Source of the DNA: JAZDLO01 sp043801935
GTDB lineage: Bacteria > Actinomycetota > Thermoleophilia > RBG-16-64-13
Direction of reading: 5' to 3'
Assembly (NCBI GenBank): GCA_043801935.1
Contig: JAZDLO010000050.1
Location: 1-30,094 of the forward strand
Length of the DNA stretch: 30,094 nt
Part shown: positions 7,132-15,467 of the stretch, one piece after another
How the letters are laid out: each line of letters starts with the position of its first letter
Numbering within the stretch: position 1 is the first letter of the stretch
Made by a program: the position numbers and the translations under genes
Notes under the pieces: generated by a model
Seen by the model: the letters and a program-made list of their open reading frames with translations, nothing else
What the model was told of the DNA's origin: nothing
The model's database searches: none

Positions 7132-9540
7132 CTAGACCCTATACACCCGACAAGGAACTCCCCGCAAGATCATCACCCCGACTGCCGGATCGATAGGTTC
7201 GGTGTCGCTGGTCAACATGTTGATGTTCGCCGTGTCCCAACCGAGATCCCCCGACGGGTCCTCGGGGAACCACCAGCCGAAATCGACAAACACCACTCGG
7301 GGATCGATGTCGGGGTCGAACACTAACCGCTGCTTGACCCTTCCGATCTTCGTCTCGATGTAGACCTCGTCCCCATCCTTCAACCCCAGGTCTCCGGCGG
7401 TAGCCGGGTTCATCTGGACCATAGGCTCAGGTCGCATCGCGCGCAGAGTCGGCACACCTTTGTAGCTCGTGCCGATGAAGATCTCGGACTTGGAATTCGT
7501 GAACAGCAGAGGATATTCGTCCGGTATCTCAGGTATCGCCGAGAGCTCTCGCCAGGAGGGCAGCACAGCTAGGCCGATATCGGCGAGCGACTGAGCGACT
7601 ATCTCGACCTTGCCCGAGGGCGTCCGAAGGTTGGCGTTGCTGTACGCCTTCTTGGGCAGCAGGGTCCGGTGGTGCTTCAGATCCTCGAAGGTGAGCCCGC
7701 TGGGAGCGAGCCACGCATCGAGCGCCTCGTGGTCCTCTTCCCAGAAGTCCTCCAGGCCGAGCCGCTTCGCGAGCTCGTTGATGATCTTGGTGTCGGGCCA
7801 GCATTCCCCCGGCGGGTCGACGACCTTGGGATGGGCCCTCACTTCGTTGTACCATCCCGGCCAGTAGCCGACCTCGTCGTGCTCCATCCCGAAGGCGACC
7901 GGCAGAACAATGTCGGCCAGCGCGGCCGTCGGCGTCATGAAGAGATCGAGCACCACCGAGAACTCGAGCTTCATGAGGGCTTCGCGGGTCTCCTTGGTGT
8001 TGACGAAGCTCGTCATCGGATTGGTGAGCATGAAGAACGCCGCCCTGGGTAAGTAGGGCTTCTCTTCGAGGATCGCTTTCACCAATCTCCAGGAAGGCAC
8101 CGACGTCGAAACGAGCGTCATCGGATACTCTTTGCCGATGGTCTTGTCGGCAAAGGCGCGACGCTTGCTCAAGAGGTAGAACTTACCCGGGCGGACGAAG
8201 TTCGTGTCGGAATCCGGTAGTACGATTCCGCCCGGAACATTGAGATTGCCGCTTATCGCCGCAAGAATCGAGATGGCCCTGTGCGTCTGGAACGGGTGGA
8301 TACCCTGATCGATTCCGTTGCCCCAGTGCAAGCAGGTGGGGTGATTCTCACCGATGAGTCTCGCCAGCTTCTGGATCTCCGCTTCCGGCACCCAGGTGGC
8401 CGCCGCGACCTCGGCCAGGGAGAATGCGTCCAGCTCGGCTTTCAGCTCGTCGAAGCCGATGGTCCACTCTGCGACGAACTGCTTGTCGTAGAGCTCCTCC
8501 TCGACGACCACCTTCAGCAGGCCCATGGCCAGGGCGCCGTCGGTCCCCGGGCGCGGCTGCACCCATTGGTCGGCGATCCCTGCCAGATCGATCTTACGGG
8601 GGTCGATGACGACGATCTTGGCTCCGCTCTCCACGATCTTGGTGACGGTCTGCCTGCGAATGCCGCCAGACGTATGGTTGGGGTTGGTACCCCAGATCAC
8701 CAATAGTTCCGGAGCTCCTTCTTCGTCCGGCACAGCTCCCTGGCCGAACGTGAACGCGTTGGCCGACTGGAACGGCACCCCGCAGAACCAACCGGGAGTG
8801 GTGACGTTGGGGGTGCCGAAGACCGAGGCAAAGCGCTGAGCGAACGCGAACTCCAGCCCGTGTGGCTCACCGAGGGCAAACGTCACGTACTCGGGCCCGG
8901 ATTCCTCTCGGATCGTCCTGAACTTGTCGGCGACGATGTCCAGCGCCTCATCCCAGGAGATACGCTCCCACTTGCCCTCTCCCCTGGCTCCCGCCCTCTT
9001 GAGAGGGTAGAGCAACCGGTCGGGATGACTGTGGATCTCGGGGATCGAGAGCCGCCCCTTCTTGTAGACACACTGTTCGTTGGACAGGCCGCTCTCGAGG
9101 TCCGGAGCCATGTCGACGATGACATTGTCCGCCACCGTCACCTTGACGGCACAATGACCGCAGCAGAGGTGACAGAACGTGAGGTACTCCTGGCGCGCGC
9201 TCAGGGTCGATACCCCGATCCTCGCCTGAAGCGCCAGATGATCGACGAACACTTCTTGCATCGGCTGGAGCTCGCTGTCGCACGACATGCCTTCAGTTGT
9301 GACGATCTCGGAGCCGTCGGCATCCACCGCCAGCACCAGGCACGATGCCACCGCTTTCTTGTCCATGATGACGGTGCAGGAACCGCACTCGCCTACGCCA
9401 CAGCCTTCCTTGGTCCGCATCAACCGCAGCTTTTCTCTGAGGAGTTGGACCAGCGTCTCCTGGGGCTCGACCTCGAATTCGTAGCTCTTTCCGTTTACCG
9501 TGAGCGAGATCTTCATCATCGTCTGTGCTAGCTCGGCCAT
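7132..9540 (-). CDS. Chimeric molybdenum enzyme: XDH-type [2Fe-2S] domain fused to a DMSO-reductase-family catalytic chain (802 aa)
   Basis: Residues 8-85 form a plant-type [2Fe-2S] domain as in CoxS/XdhC (ligands Cys47, 52, 55 and 67: GCGVGECGSC and SC). Residues 91-120 resemble the start of the usual second [2Fe-2S] helical domain, but its Cys are gone. From residue 121 a Mo-bisMGD enzyme begins with a [4Fe-4S] motif (C123-x2-C126-x3-C130-x26-C157). Cys253 in PGWFCGVPF is the probable Mo ligand, and a GTNPNHTSGG cofactor motif and a C-terminal MopB-type beta domain follow. The FAD-subunit gene abuts it, so electrons probably flow between FAD, [2Fe-2S], [4Fe-4S] and Mo. Reductive dehydroxylation, transhydroxylation or hydroxylation of an aromatic acid or its CoA ester are all possible. 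Starts at 9519 or 9516 are alternatives. Confidence 0.85.
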   Translation of the reverse strand: MAELAQTMMKISLTVNGKSYEFEVEPQETLVQLLREKLRLMRTKEGCGVGECGSCTVIMDKKAVASCLVLAVDADGSEIVTTEGMSCDSELQPMQEVFVDHLALQARIGVSTLSARQEYLTFCHLCCGHCAVKVTVADNVIVDMAPDLESGLSNEQCVYKKGRLSIPEIHSHPDRLLYPLKRAGARGEGKWERISWDEALDIVADKFRTIREESGPEYVTFALGEPHGLEFAFAQRFASVFGTPNVTTPGWFCGVPFQSANAFTFGQGAVPDEEGAPELLVIWGTNPNHTSGGIRRQTVTKIVESGAKIVVIDPRKIDLAGIADQWVQPRPGTDGALAMGLLKVVVEEELYDKQFVAEWTIGFDELKAELDAFSLAEVAAATWVPEAEIQKLARLIGENHPTCLHWGNGIDQGIHPFQTHRAISILAAISGNLNVPGGIVLPDSDTNFVRPGKFYLLSKRRAFADKTIGKEYPMTLVSTSVPSWRLVKAILEEKPYLPRAAFFMLTNPMTSFVNTKETREALMKLEFSVVLDLFMTPTAALADIVLPVAFGMEHDEVGYWPGWYNEVRAHPKVVDPPGECWPDTKIINELAKRLGLEDFWEEDHEALDAWLAPSGLTFEDLKHHRTLLPKKAYSNANLRTPSGKVEIVAQSLADIGLAVLPSWRELSAIPEIPDEYPLLFTNSKSEIFIGTSYKGVPTLRAMRPEPMVQMNPATAGDLGLKDGDEVYIETKIGRVKQRLVFDPDIDPRVVFVDFGWWFPEDPSGDLGWDTANINMLTSDTEPIDPAVGVMILRGVPCRVYRV

Positions 9541-10416
9541 CTACCGGACCCCCAGCTTCGCGGCTCTCAACGCCTGGTGGATCACCTGGTTGGTCAACGT
9601 CTCCACTATGTTCCTTCGGGACTGCGCGCTGCCGCGGAGATCGGTGATCGGACGAGATTCTTCGGCGGCTGCCCGAGCTGCCTCCTCGATCAGAGCTTCC
9701 ATAGGGACCTGCCCCCGCAGGATGCTCTCCGCTTTCTTGGCTCTGATGGGCGTCGGCGCAACGGCGCTCAGCACTATCCTCACATCCCCGCAGGCTTCGC
9801 CCTCCGGAACGATCAGCGCAGCCACGCCCACCATCGCGACGTCCATCCTTCTCAGGCTGTGCTTCTCGTAGGCGCCGCCGCCCAACGGCGGCTCCGGTAT
9901 CCGCAGTTCAGCCACCACTTCGTCGGGCTCCAAGACCGTCGACCCGGGCCCGGTAAAGAAGGCCTCGACCGGGACGATGCGCTCTCCGCCTCGCCCGACT
10001 ATGCGAACCTCCGCGTCCAGTACGATCAAGGCCGGTGCGGTTTCGGCTGAGGGGGAGCCATTGCAGATGTTTCCCGCAAGCGTGGCCTGGTTGCGGATGG
10101 CGACCGTCGCCATATAGGCCGCCGCCTGATGAAGCACCGGGTACTTCTTCCGTGCGACCAAGGAGTGCTTGATCGACTCGATACTGGCGAGGGGACCGAC
10201 GAGAAGGCCCTTGCCATCCTCGTAGCGGATGTAATCCAGCCCAGGTATCCGCTTGATATCGATCAAACAGGGGGGAATCAGCCTCCGGTGCTTCATCTTG
10301 ACCAGGATGTCGGTCCCCCCGGCGATGATCTTGCCCTGCTTTCCGCACGCGGAAAGCAGGGTGCAGGCTTCCTCAAGGCTCGCAGCCCGAAGATACTCGA
10401 AGGCGGGCACGTTCAC
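9541..10416 (-). CDS. FAD-binding subunit of molybdenum hydroxylase type (CoxM/HcrB-like, 291 aa)
   Basis: The protein has the two FAD signatures of the XDH/CO-dehydrogenase medium subunit: AGGTDILVK at residues 32-40 and ATLAGNICNGSPSAETAP at 111-128. A CODH-flavoprotein C-terminal domain follows. Length fits the ordinary family, without the extra [4Fe-4S] insertion known in HcrB of 4-hydroxybenzoyl-CoA reductase. The start is GTG, overlapping the stop of the ligase gene by four bases (GTGA), and the stop directly abuts the start of the molybdenum chimera. It should pass electrons between NAD(P)H or ferredoxin and the [2Fe-2S] domain of that chimera. No XDH-type large subunit occurs in the window, which makes the pairing unusual. 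Confidence 0.9.
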   Translation of the reverse strand: MNVPAFEYLRAASLEEACTLLSACGKQGKIIAGGTDILVKMKHRRLIPPCLIDIKRIPGLDYIRYEDGKGLLVGPLASIESIKHSLVARKKYPVLHQAAAYMATVAIRNQATLAGNICNGSPSAETAPALIVLDAEVRIVGRGGERIVPVEAFFTGPGSTVLEPDEVVAELRIPEPPLGGGAYEKHSLRRMDVAMVGVAALIVPEGEACGDVRIVLSAVAPTPIRAKKAESILRGQVPMEALIEEAARAAAEESRPITDLRGSAQSRRNIVETLTNQVIHQALRAAKLGVR

Positions 10417-12110
10417 CCGTTCACCCCTGCTTTGAGGTTGGCTCTCTGCCGTTCCTCTTCCCGCCTCGTCTCGAGCTCGCGGAGCTCGATCCGGCGGACT
10501 TTGCCGGTCTCGGTCCTTGGCAGCGAGTCGACGAACTCGATCTCGCTAGGAGTCATGTAGGGCGCCACCCGCTTCTTCACGAACGCCCTCATCTCTTCTA
10601 CCAGCTCCGGCGACCCCGCGAACCCATCTTTCAGGATCACGAACGCTTTCACCCGGTGACCCTGCTCCGGATCCGGCACGCCGATGACCGTGGATTCGTA
10701 CACCGCTTCGTGCTCGTGGAGCGCGTCTTCCACCTCTCCCGGAGATACCCGGTATCCCCGGCTCTTAATGATGTCGTCGATGCGGGACACGTGCCAGAAC
10801 AATCCGTCCTCGTCCTTGTACGCGTAGTCGCCGGAGAGGCTCCACCCGTCGATCACGGCTTCCCGCTGCCGTTCGACATTGTGCCAGTACATAGTGCCGT
10901 AGCAGGCCTTGATGAGCAGACGGCCGACGACGCCGGGCGCACATTCGTTGCCCGCGTCGTCGATGATCTTTGCTTGAACACCGGGGACGGGCCAACCCGT
11001 CGCCCCGGGTTGGTATCCGGGTAGGTAAGAGGCGAGCTGGGTCCCTATGGACTCAGACGAGCCGATGCCGTTCACGATATCCAAGCCTGTGAGGTCTCTA
11101 AAACCCTGGAACGTCGACGGCAGTAATGGAGCGCTCCCGGATATGGCCACCCGTATGCTGCTGAGGTCGTAGTCCTTGACGTTCGGCAGGTTCAGCATCT
11201 GATTGTAGGCGGTGGGAACGGCGTTGAACATCGTCACCTTGTACTTGGGGACGGCCTCGAGCAGAGCCTCTACGGACATCCTGCCCTCGAGAATGACGCT
11301 CGGGACTCCCGAGAGTAGCGGCAGCAACATGTTGTAGCCGAAGCCGATGACGAAAGCCAGCGGCGGCGAGCCGAGGAAGACATCGGTGGGCTTCACGCCC
11401 CCAAAAGTGAGAGGGAAGGAATGGACGGAGCCGATGATGGTGCTGATCAGATGCATGCAGCCTTTGGGCATCCCCGTGGTGCCCGACGTGAAGAACACGG
11501 CCGCCAAGGAGTCAGGGTGCATCTTGACACTCTCGATCTGATCGTCGGCCGCTGCTATGAGCTCTTCATAGCTGAGCAGGCTCCGGCTCTTGAGGTCTTC
11601 GCCGTCTCCCCCGATGGAGATGACGTGCTCGACAGCGTCGTAATCGGCGCGACCGGCCTCGATCTCACCGAGAAGATCGTAGCCGCAGATGATCACCTTG
11701 GCCCCCGACGTGTTGGCGTCGTGAGTAAGCACCTTCGCGCGGAGAAGCGTCATGGTGGGCACAACGACCGCGCCGAGGCGGCTCACGGCCAAGGCGCTGA
11801 CCACGTATTCGACGCTGTTGGCGATGCGAAGCATCACTCGGTCGCCCTCGTCGACTCCCAAGTCGCGAAGTGCATTCGCGAACTTGTTCACCCAGTGATG
11901 TAGGGTTCTGTACGTGATCGCCCTGTCGCCCGAGTAGTAGGCTACTCGATCCGCCTGCTCTCCCACCAGGTTCCGGTCGAGGAACCATTCGGTCAGGTTG
12001 ATCTCTTCGGGCAGTTCGACGCCTATCTCTTCCGGCCACACGAGATCCGGAAGACATCCCTCTGGAAGTTTGTCCGCCTCGAGTTCGGGGGGGTATCTCA
12101 CCTTGTTCAT
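10413..12110 (-). CDS. AMP-forming acyl/aryl-CoA synthetase, benzoate-CoA-ligase type (565 aa)
   Basis: This is an adenylate-forming enzyme with all core motifs. The P-loop is FTSGTTGMPKG (residues 207-217), A5 is GSSESIGTQ, and A7/A8 are LSGDYAYKDEDG and SRIDDIIKSRGYRVSPGE. The catalytic lysine lies in RTETGKVRR near residue 537. Overall organisation resembles benzoate/2-aminobenzoate-CoA ligases. The start at MNKVRYPPEL has CGAGG about 10 bases upstream and fits family length. The frame stays open upstream to about 12284 (for example ATG 12263), so a longer form is possible. It is first in the leftward operon and would activate the aromatic acid made by the UbiD module. Substrate specificity cannot be read from the sequence. 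Confidence 0.9.
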   Translation of the reverse strand: MNKVRYPPELEADKLPEGCLPDLVWPEEIGVELPEEINLTEWFLDRNLVGEQADRVAYYSGDRAITYRTLHHWVNKFANALRDLGVDEGDRVMLRIANSVEYVVSALAVSRLGAVVVPTMTLLRAKVLTHDANTSGAKVIICGYDLLGEIEAGRADYDAVEHVISIGGDGEDLKSRSLLSYEELIAAADDQIESVKMHPDSLAAVFFTSGTTGMPKGCMHLISTIIGSVHSFPLTFGGVKPTDVFLGSPPLAFVIGFGYNMLLPLLSGVPSVILEGRMSVEALLEAVPKYKVTMFNAVPTAYNQMLNLPNVKDYDLSSIRVAISGSAPLLPSTFQGFRDLTGLDIVNGIGSSESIGTQLASYLPGYQPGATGWPVPGVQAKIIDDAGNECAPGVVGRLLIKACYGTMYWHNVERQREAVIDGWSLSGDYAYKDEDGLFWHVSRIDDIIKSRGYRVSPGEVEDALHEHEAVYESTVIGVPDPEQGHRVKAFVILKDGFAGSPELVEEMRAFVKKRVAPYMTPSEIEFVDSLPRTETGKVRRIELRELETRREEERQRANLKAGVNG

Positions 12111-12292
12111 CGTCAGCAAACCTCGGCGTTGGGTTGACAGATATAGTGGTAGCGCATTTTGAGCGACAGTATTCCTATTCCAGGGCTCCCGGGACTCGTC
12201 CGCGCTGATGTCTTCGCAGGCGACAGAACGACGGCCCCGCGCAGAGGCGTCAACAATGTCCATTTTGGCGCCTTGCCGTCCCAATCACGTTA

Positions 12293-12322
12293 AGCATAGC
12301 CACGTGGGTGGGGCGATGTCAA
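12293..12322 (-). promoter_or_regulatory. Candidate promoter for the leftward catabolic operon
   Basis: Read on the minus strand, TTGACA (12317-12322, perfect -35) and TATGCT (12293-12298) are separated by 18 bases. Transcription would start near 12286 and leave a 5' leader of about 175 bases before the ligase ATG. I see no riboswitch or strong terminator in that leader. It remains open in the ligase frame. Confidence 0.55.
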
Positions 12323-12324
12323 CG

Positions 12325-12353
12325 CAATATCACCGGACTGTACCGAAATATTG
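12325..12353. promoter_or_regulatory. Inverted repeat between the divergent promoters, candidate operator
   Basis: CAATAT (12325-12330) and ATATTG (12348-12353) form an inverted repeat, with CGG (12334-12336) and CCG (12343-12345) nested almost on the same centre. The repeat lies between the two back-to-back -35 elements, and its right arm runs into the rightward -35. A dimeric regulator, for example the IclR protein encoded at 15468, could control both operons here. Confidence 0.45.
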
Positions 12354-12379
12354 ACACCATGGGTCTTTTCTTGGACAAT
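12351..12379 (+). promoter_or_regulatory. Candidate promoter for the rightward catabolic operon
   Basis: TTGACA (12351-12356) and GACAAT (12374-12379) are spaced by exactly 17 bases. Transcription would start near 12386, about 60 bases before the HAD-gene ATG at 12446. This and the leftward promoter account for most of the 335-base gene-free stretch at 12111-12445. The rest of that stretch holds two CACGTG palindromes (12301 and 12426) and nothing else I can interpret. Confidence 0.6.
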
Positions 12380-12445
12380 ACGATCAACCCTTGAGATTGT
12401 GAGCGATTCCTTTGCCTCATCCGAGCACGTGAGGAGGGGGGGTCG

Positions 12446-13270
12446 ATGAGGATATCGGGGCCACGCCCTCTGAACATCAAAAGCCTATCCTCTGCCGATG
12501 CCACGGCACAATGGGGAAGGGAGCTGCGGAGCATGGTGATACGCGCAAAGTGGGTGGGGATCGACTTTGGCCAAACCCTGATGGACTCTTCGCCTGAGCG
12601 CACGTACTGGATGATCGGCGACACCAGCAAAGAGTTGGGGGAGCCGGAACTTGTCGGCGAGCGGTGTCATCGCTGGCGGATGATGAAGGAGAAATACGGC
12701 TCATATCCCGTGATCAAGGAACGAGCCCGGCCGGAGATCATGACCTACGTCTTTGATGATCGACCCGGAGTGGCACAGATATTCAGCCGCATCGAACAGA
12801 ATTACCTGAAGATCGCGGATGGGGCGATAGACGCGATCAAGACTTTGAGGGAGCAGGGGATCGAGGTCTCGATCGTTGCCGAGCTTAAGAGGACGCTCGG
12901 ACCCATCGGTACCGATATGGTCAGCGCCTTCCTCGTCAGGCAGGGTGTGATCGAGTTCTTCGACGAGCTCATCACTCCGCAGGGCAAGATCAACCTGCGC
13001 ACCGGTGAGGCTGATCTGAAGTATAAGGGTTCATCCAAGGAAGTAGGGGATCTGTACGACGTCCTCGCGGACGACTTACGTTCACGAGGGATCGAGCCCA
13101 AATACGGGGTCATGGTAGGCGACAAGGAGTGGTCCGACATCACGCCCGCCCAAAAGCGTGGCTTCCAGGCGATCCACTACTCGGGATACATCTTCCACGC
13201 CCCATCCAATGCCTCGTGCGAGATCAGGCATCTCTCCGAGCTAAAGAACATCATCAAACCGGTGGAGTGA
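12446..13270 (+). CDS. HAD-superfamily protein with altered catalytic motif (274 aa)
   Basis: A HAD fold is indicated by motif I GIDFGQTLMD (Asp40), a hydrophobic strand SIVAEL as motif II, a lysine-bearing YKGSSKEVGDLYDVL region, and motif IV GVMVGDKEWSDI (Asp226, Asp231). Motif I reads D-F-G-Q-T, so the usual second Asp (general acid/base of phosphatases) is Gly. The start is fixed by a strong SD (AGGAGG, 8 bases upstream). It places 29 extra residues before MVIRAKWVGIDFG, where a minimal HAD would begin. A HAD-family subunit (delta) is part of phenylphosphate carboxylase in Thauera. With UbiD two genes downstream, this protein is likely its counterpart, perhaps binding phosphorylated substrate without classical phosphatase chemistry. 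Confidence 0.8.
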   Translation: MRISGPRPLNIKSLSSADATAQWGRELRSMVIRAKWVGIDFGQTLMDSSPERTYWMIGDTSKELGEPELVGERCHRWRMMKEKYGSYPVIKERARPEIMTYVFDDRPGVAQIFSRIEQNYLKIADGAIDAIKTLREQGIEVSIVAELKRTLGPIGTDMVSAFLVRQGVIEFFDELITPQGKINLRTGEADLKYKGSSKEVGDLYDVLADDLRSRGIEPKYGVMVGDKEWSDITPAQKRGFQAIHYSGYIFHAPSNASCEIRHLSELKNIIKPVE

Positions 13271-13274
13271 GAAG

Positions 13275-13970
13275 ATGAATCAGCCGAAGCGATTGATCGT
13301 AGCGTATGAGGACGGCTCCACCAAGGAAGCCGATTTTGAAAGTTTGAACACGCAGTTGCGGCTCGAACTGGCTCAACTCGGGCTGTGTCCGGCTCTCGAT
13401 CGAGTGGGCGCATCGAAACACTACTTGTTGGTGCGCTGGCAGGACGGGTGGCAGGAGGTCGTCGGGGTCGACACAGACTCCGCGGAATTGCTCCGCTACT
13501 TCGTCATCGAGAGGATCGAGGATAGGGGCCGACTCTCTGTCGAGGTCGGCGCGGACTATCCTGAACTGTTCATCGTCGAACGCCTGCCGAAGAACGTAAC
13601 GGAGGCGATGATCGTCAGCGACGACGGCGTCAGGTCGTATGGGCTGGGATCACAGGTCGAGAGGTGGGAGGGGATATTCGAGGATGGGGGCAAGAAGGAG
13701 TTCGTCAAGTATGACAAGACGAGCGACGCCTACCCCCACGAATCGAGCGAAGACCCCGCGGCTCTGGCCGGGATGGTCAGCCGCCTCCAGGATGAACTCA
13801 AGAAGAAGGATCTCGACCCTCGTGCGCTCCTGTCGATGCGGGAACCGCCCAGAATCGCCGAATACAAAGAGCTGGCCGACAAAGCGGGCATTCGGGGAGC
13901 CCGAAAGCAAGAAGACGTCTACGGTTTCATCGAGATGCTACTTCGAAGGCTGGAAGGGGTGAAGGCATGA
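13275..13970 (+). CDS. Unknown protein between HAD and UbiD genes (231 aa), possible carboxylase subunit
   Basis: I do not recognise a family. The first ~115 residues appear to be a compact alpha/beta domain: LIVAYEDGSTKEADF, KHYLLVRWQDGWQEVVGVD, LLRYFVIERIEDRGRL and DYPELFIVERLP. The C-terminal third is highly charged and helical (LQDELKKKDLDPRALL, QEDVYGFIEMLLRRLEG). There is no signal peptide, membrane segment or Cys cluster. It begins 4 bases after the HAD stop with GGAG upstream, and its stop overlaps the UbiD start by four bases (ATGA). This tight coupling suggests a fixed stoichiometric role with UbiD. Phenylphosphate carboxylase also has a small gamma subunit, but I cannot claim homology. 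Confidence 0.8.
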   Translation: MNQPKRLIVAYEDGSTKEADFESLNTQLRLELAQLGLCPALDRVGASKHYLLVRWQDGWQEVVGVDTDSAELLRYFVIERIEDRGRLSVEVGADYPELFIVERLPKNVTEAMIVSDDGVRSYGLGSQVERWEGIFEDGGKKEFVKYDKTSDAYPHESSEDPAALAGMVSRLQDELKKKDLDPRALLSMREPPRIAEYKELADKAGIRGARKQEDVYGFIEMLLRRLEGVKA

Positions 13971-15430
13971 AGGATGTGAGGGATTGGATCGCAGCGGTCG
14001 AGGCTGAGGGCGACCTCAAGAGGATCGATACCGAGGTCGACTGGGAGTTGGAGCTCGGGCACATCGCGACCTTGAACGAGAGGCAGCAGGGTCCCGCGCT
14101 GCTCTTTGAGAACGTGAAGGGTTACAAGGTACCGGTGCTTGCGAGCACCTGCAGCACACCGAAGAGAATGGCCATCACGTGCGGCAGGCCCTCGCACTAC
14201 TCGTTATGCGAGGTGGCGAAGGACTGGAAGACCATCCATGAGGAAGGCAGACGGGTGGATCCGGTCGTTCTCCCGGGCGTACCGTCGACGTACGAGGTGC
14301 TCGAGGGTGACGAGATCAACCTCTGGGACATCCCCGTGCCGCGGATGTACCCCCAGGATGGTGGCCGCTACTTCGGCCTGGCGACCTGCTTCGTCACCGA
14401 GGACCCCGAGACCGGCTGGACCAATCTAGGGACCTACAGGGCGCAGGTGCTGGACGAGACGACCCTCGGATGCAACATCTGGATCGGAACGAAGCACGGC
14501 AAGCATCATATCGATAAGTACCTGAAGGCCGGTAAGACCAAGATGCCGATCGCCATCTACTGTGGCTGCGACATCTTCCATTTCGTCGCCGGATCGGCCC
14601 GAGTGCCCGACCAGCATGATGAATACGGGGTCATAGGCGCGATGATGGGTGAGCCCGTGGAGGTCTTCAAGAGCGACCTCACCGGGCTCAAGCTACCGGC
14701 GCACGCCGAGTACGTCCTTGAGGGAGAGCTCGAACTCGATCAGGCCAATTGGCGGCCGGAGGGCCCGCTCGGCGAGTATGTCGGCTACTACGGCGCCAGC
14801 GGCGCCGGGACCCCGAAACCCCCGATGACGGTCAAACGCATGTATCGCCGCAGGGACCCCATCTTCGTGGTGACCACGGTAGGCCGCCCCATAGGCGATA
14901 CTCACCTGATCAACACCATCACTCTGACCGCCGCTCTGTGGGCGGACCTCGAGACGATGAAGGTGCCGGGAGTCAAATCGGTCTACGTGCCGCCGGAAGC
15001 CGCCGGTAGGTTCTGGGCCATCGTCTCGGCCAAGATGGCCTACCCGGCTCATGCCCAGAGGATCCTGGAAGCGGTCGCCTGCAGCCCGACGGGGCATTTC
15101 GGCATCAAAGGGGCGATCGTCGTCGACGACGACATCGCGGCCGACGACATGGCCGGAGTGTGGTGGTCGCTGGCCTGCCGTTACAACCCCGTGCCCGATA
15201 CCCAGATGATCAACAAGATGCGTCCCACGCCGTTCGATCCTTCTCTCCAAATCGGCCACAAGACCTTCGGCTCGATGATCCTCATGGATGCCACCATCCC
15301 CGTGGAGTGGGAGAAGAAGCCCATCCCGGTGGTCCTCGATGAGGCCACCACAAGACACGTGATCGACAAATGGCAGCACTATGGTTTCGACAGACCGTAC
15401 CCGACGATGGGCGGCGCGCTGCCGCGTTAG
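13967..15430 (+). CDS. UbiD-family decarboxylase/carboxylase (487 aa)
   Basis: This is a UbiD-family prenylated-FMN enzyme that reversibly (de)carboxylates aromatic or unsaturated acids. The Arg-Glu-Glu active-site set is visible as Arg158 (GTYRAQV) and Glu265/Glu270 (PEGPLGEYVGYYG), with the five-residue spacing known from Fdc1. Length is normal. It overlaps the preceding unknown gene by four bases. Canonical phenylphosphate carboxylase uses two UbiD paralogues (alpha and beta), whereas only one is present here. No UbiX flavin prenyltransferase is in the window, so prFMN must be made elsewhere. With phenylphosphate-synthase-like genes on both sides, the carboxylation direction is the likely physiological one. 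Confidence 0.93.
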   Translation: MKDVRDWIAAVEAEGDLKRIDTEVDWELELGHIATLNERQQGPALLFENVKGYKVPVLASTCSTPKRMAITCGRPSHYSLCEVAKDWKTIHEEGRRVDPVVLPGVPSTYEVLEGDEINLWDIPVPRMYPQDGGRYFGLATCFVTEDPETGWTNLGTYRAQVLDETTLGCNIWIGTKHGKHHIDKYLKAGKTKMPIAIYCGCDIFHFVAGSARVPDQHDEYGVIGAMMGEPVEVFKSDLTGLKLPAHAEYVLEGELELDQANWRPEGPLGEYVGYYGASGAGTPKPPMTVKRMYRRRDPIFVVTTVGRPIGDTHLINTITLTAALWADLETMKVPGVKSVYVPPEAAGRFWAIVSAKMAYPAHAQRILEAVACSPTGHFGIKGAIVVDDDIAADDMAGVWWSLACRYNPVPDTQMINKMRPTPFDPSLQIGHKTFGSMILMDATIPVEWEKKPIPVVLDEATTRHVIDKWQHYGFDRPYPTMGGALPR

Positions 15431-15467
15431 TCGACCGAGCACTTCGGTAGACATGAGGTATCGAGGT

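Noticed and set aside
8860..9531. A 223-codon antisense frame over the [2Fe-2S] end of the molybdenum gene
   Set aside because: It is a shadow of the iron-sulfur coding region and lacks any family signature.
12301..12431. Two CACGTG palindromes (12301 and 12426) as a regulatory pair
   Set aside because: Six-base GC-rich palindromes are frequent here, and neither lies in a convincing operator position relative to the promoters.
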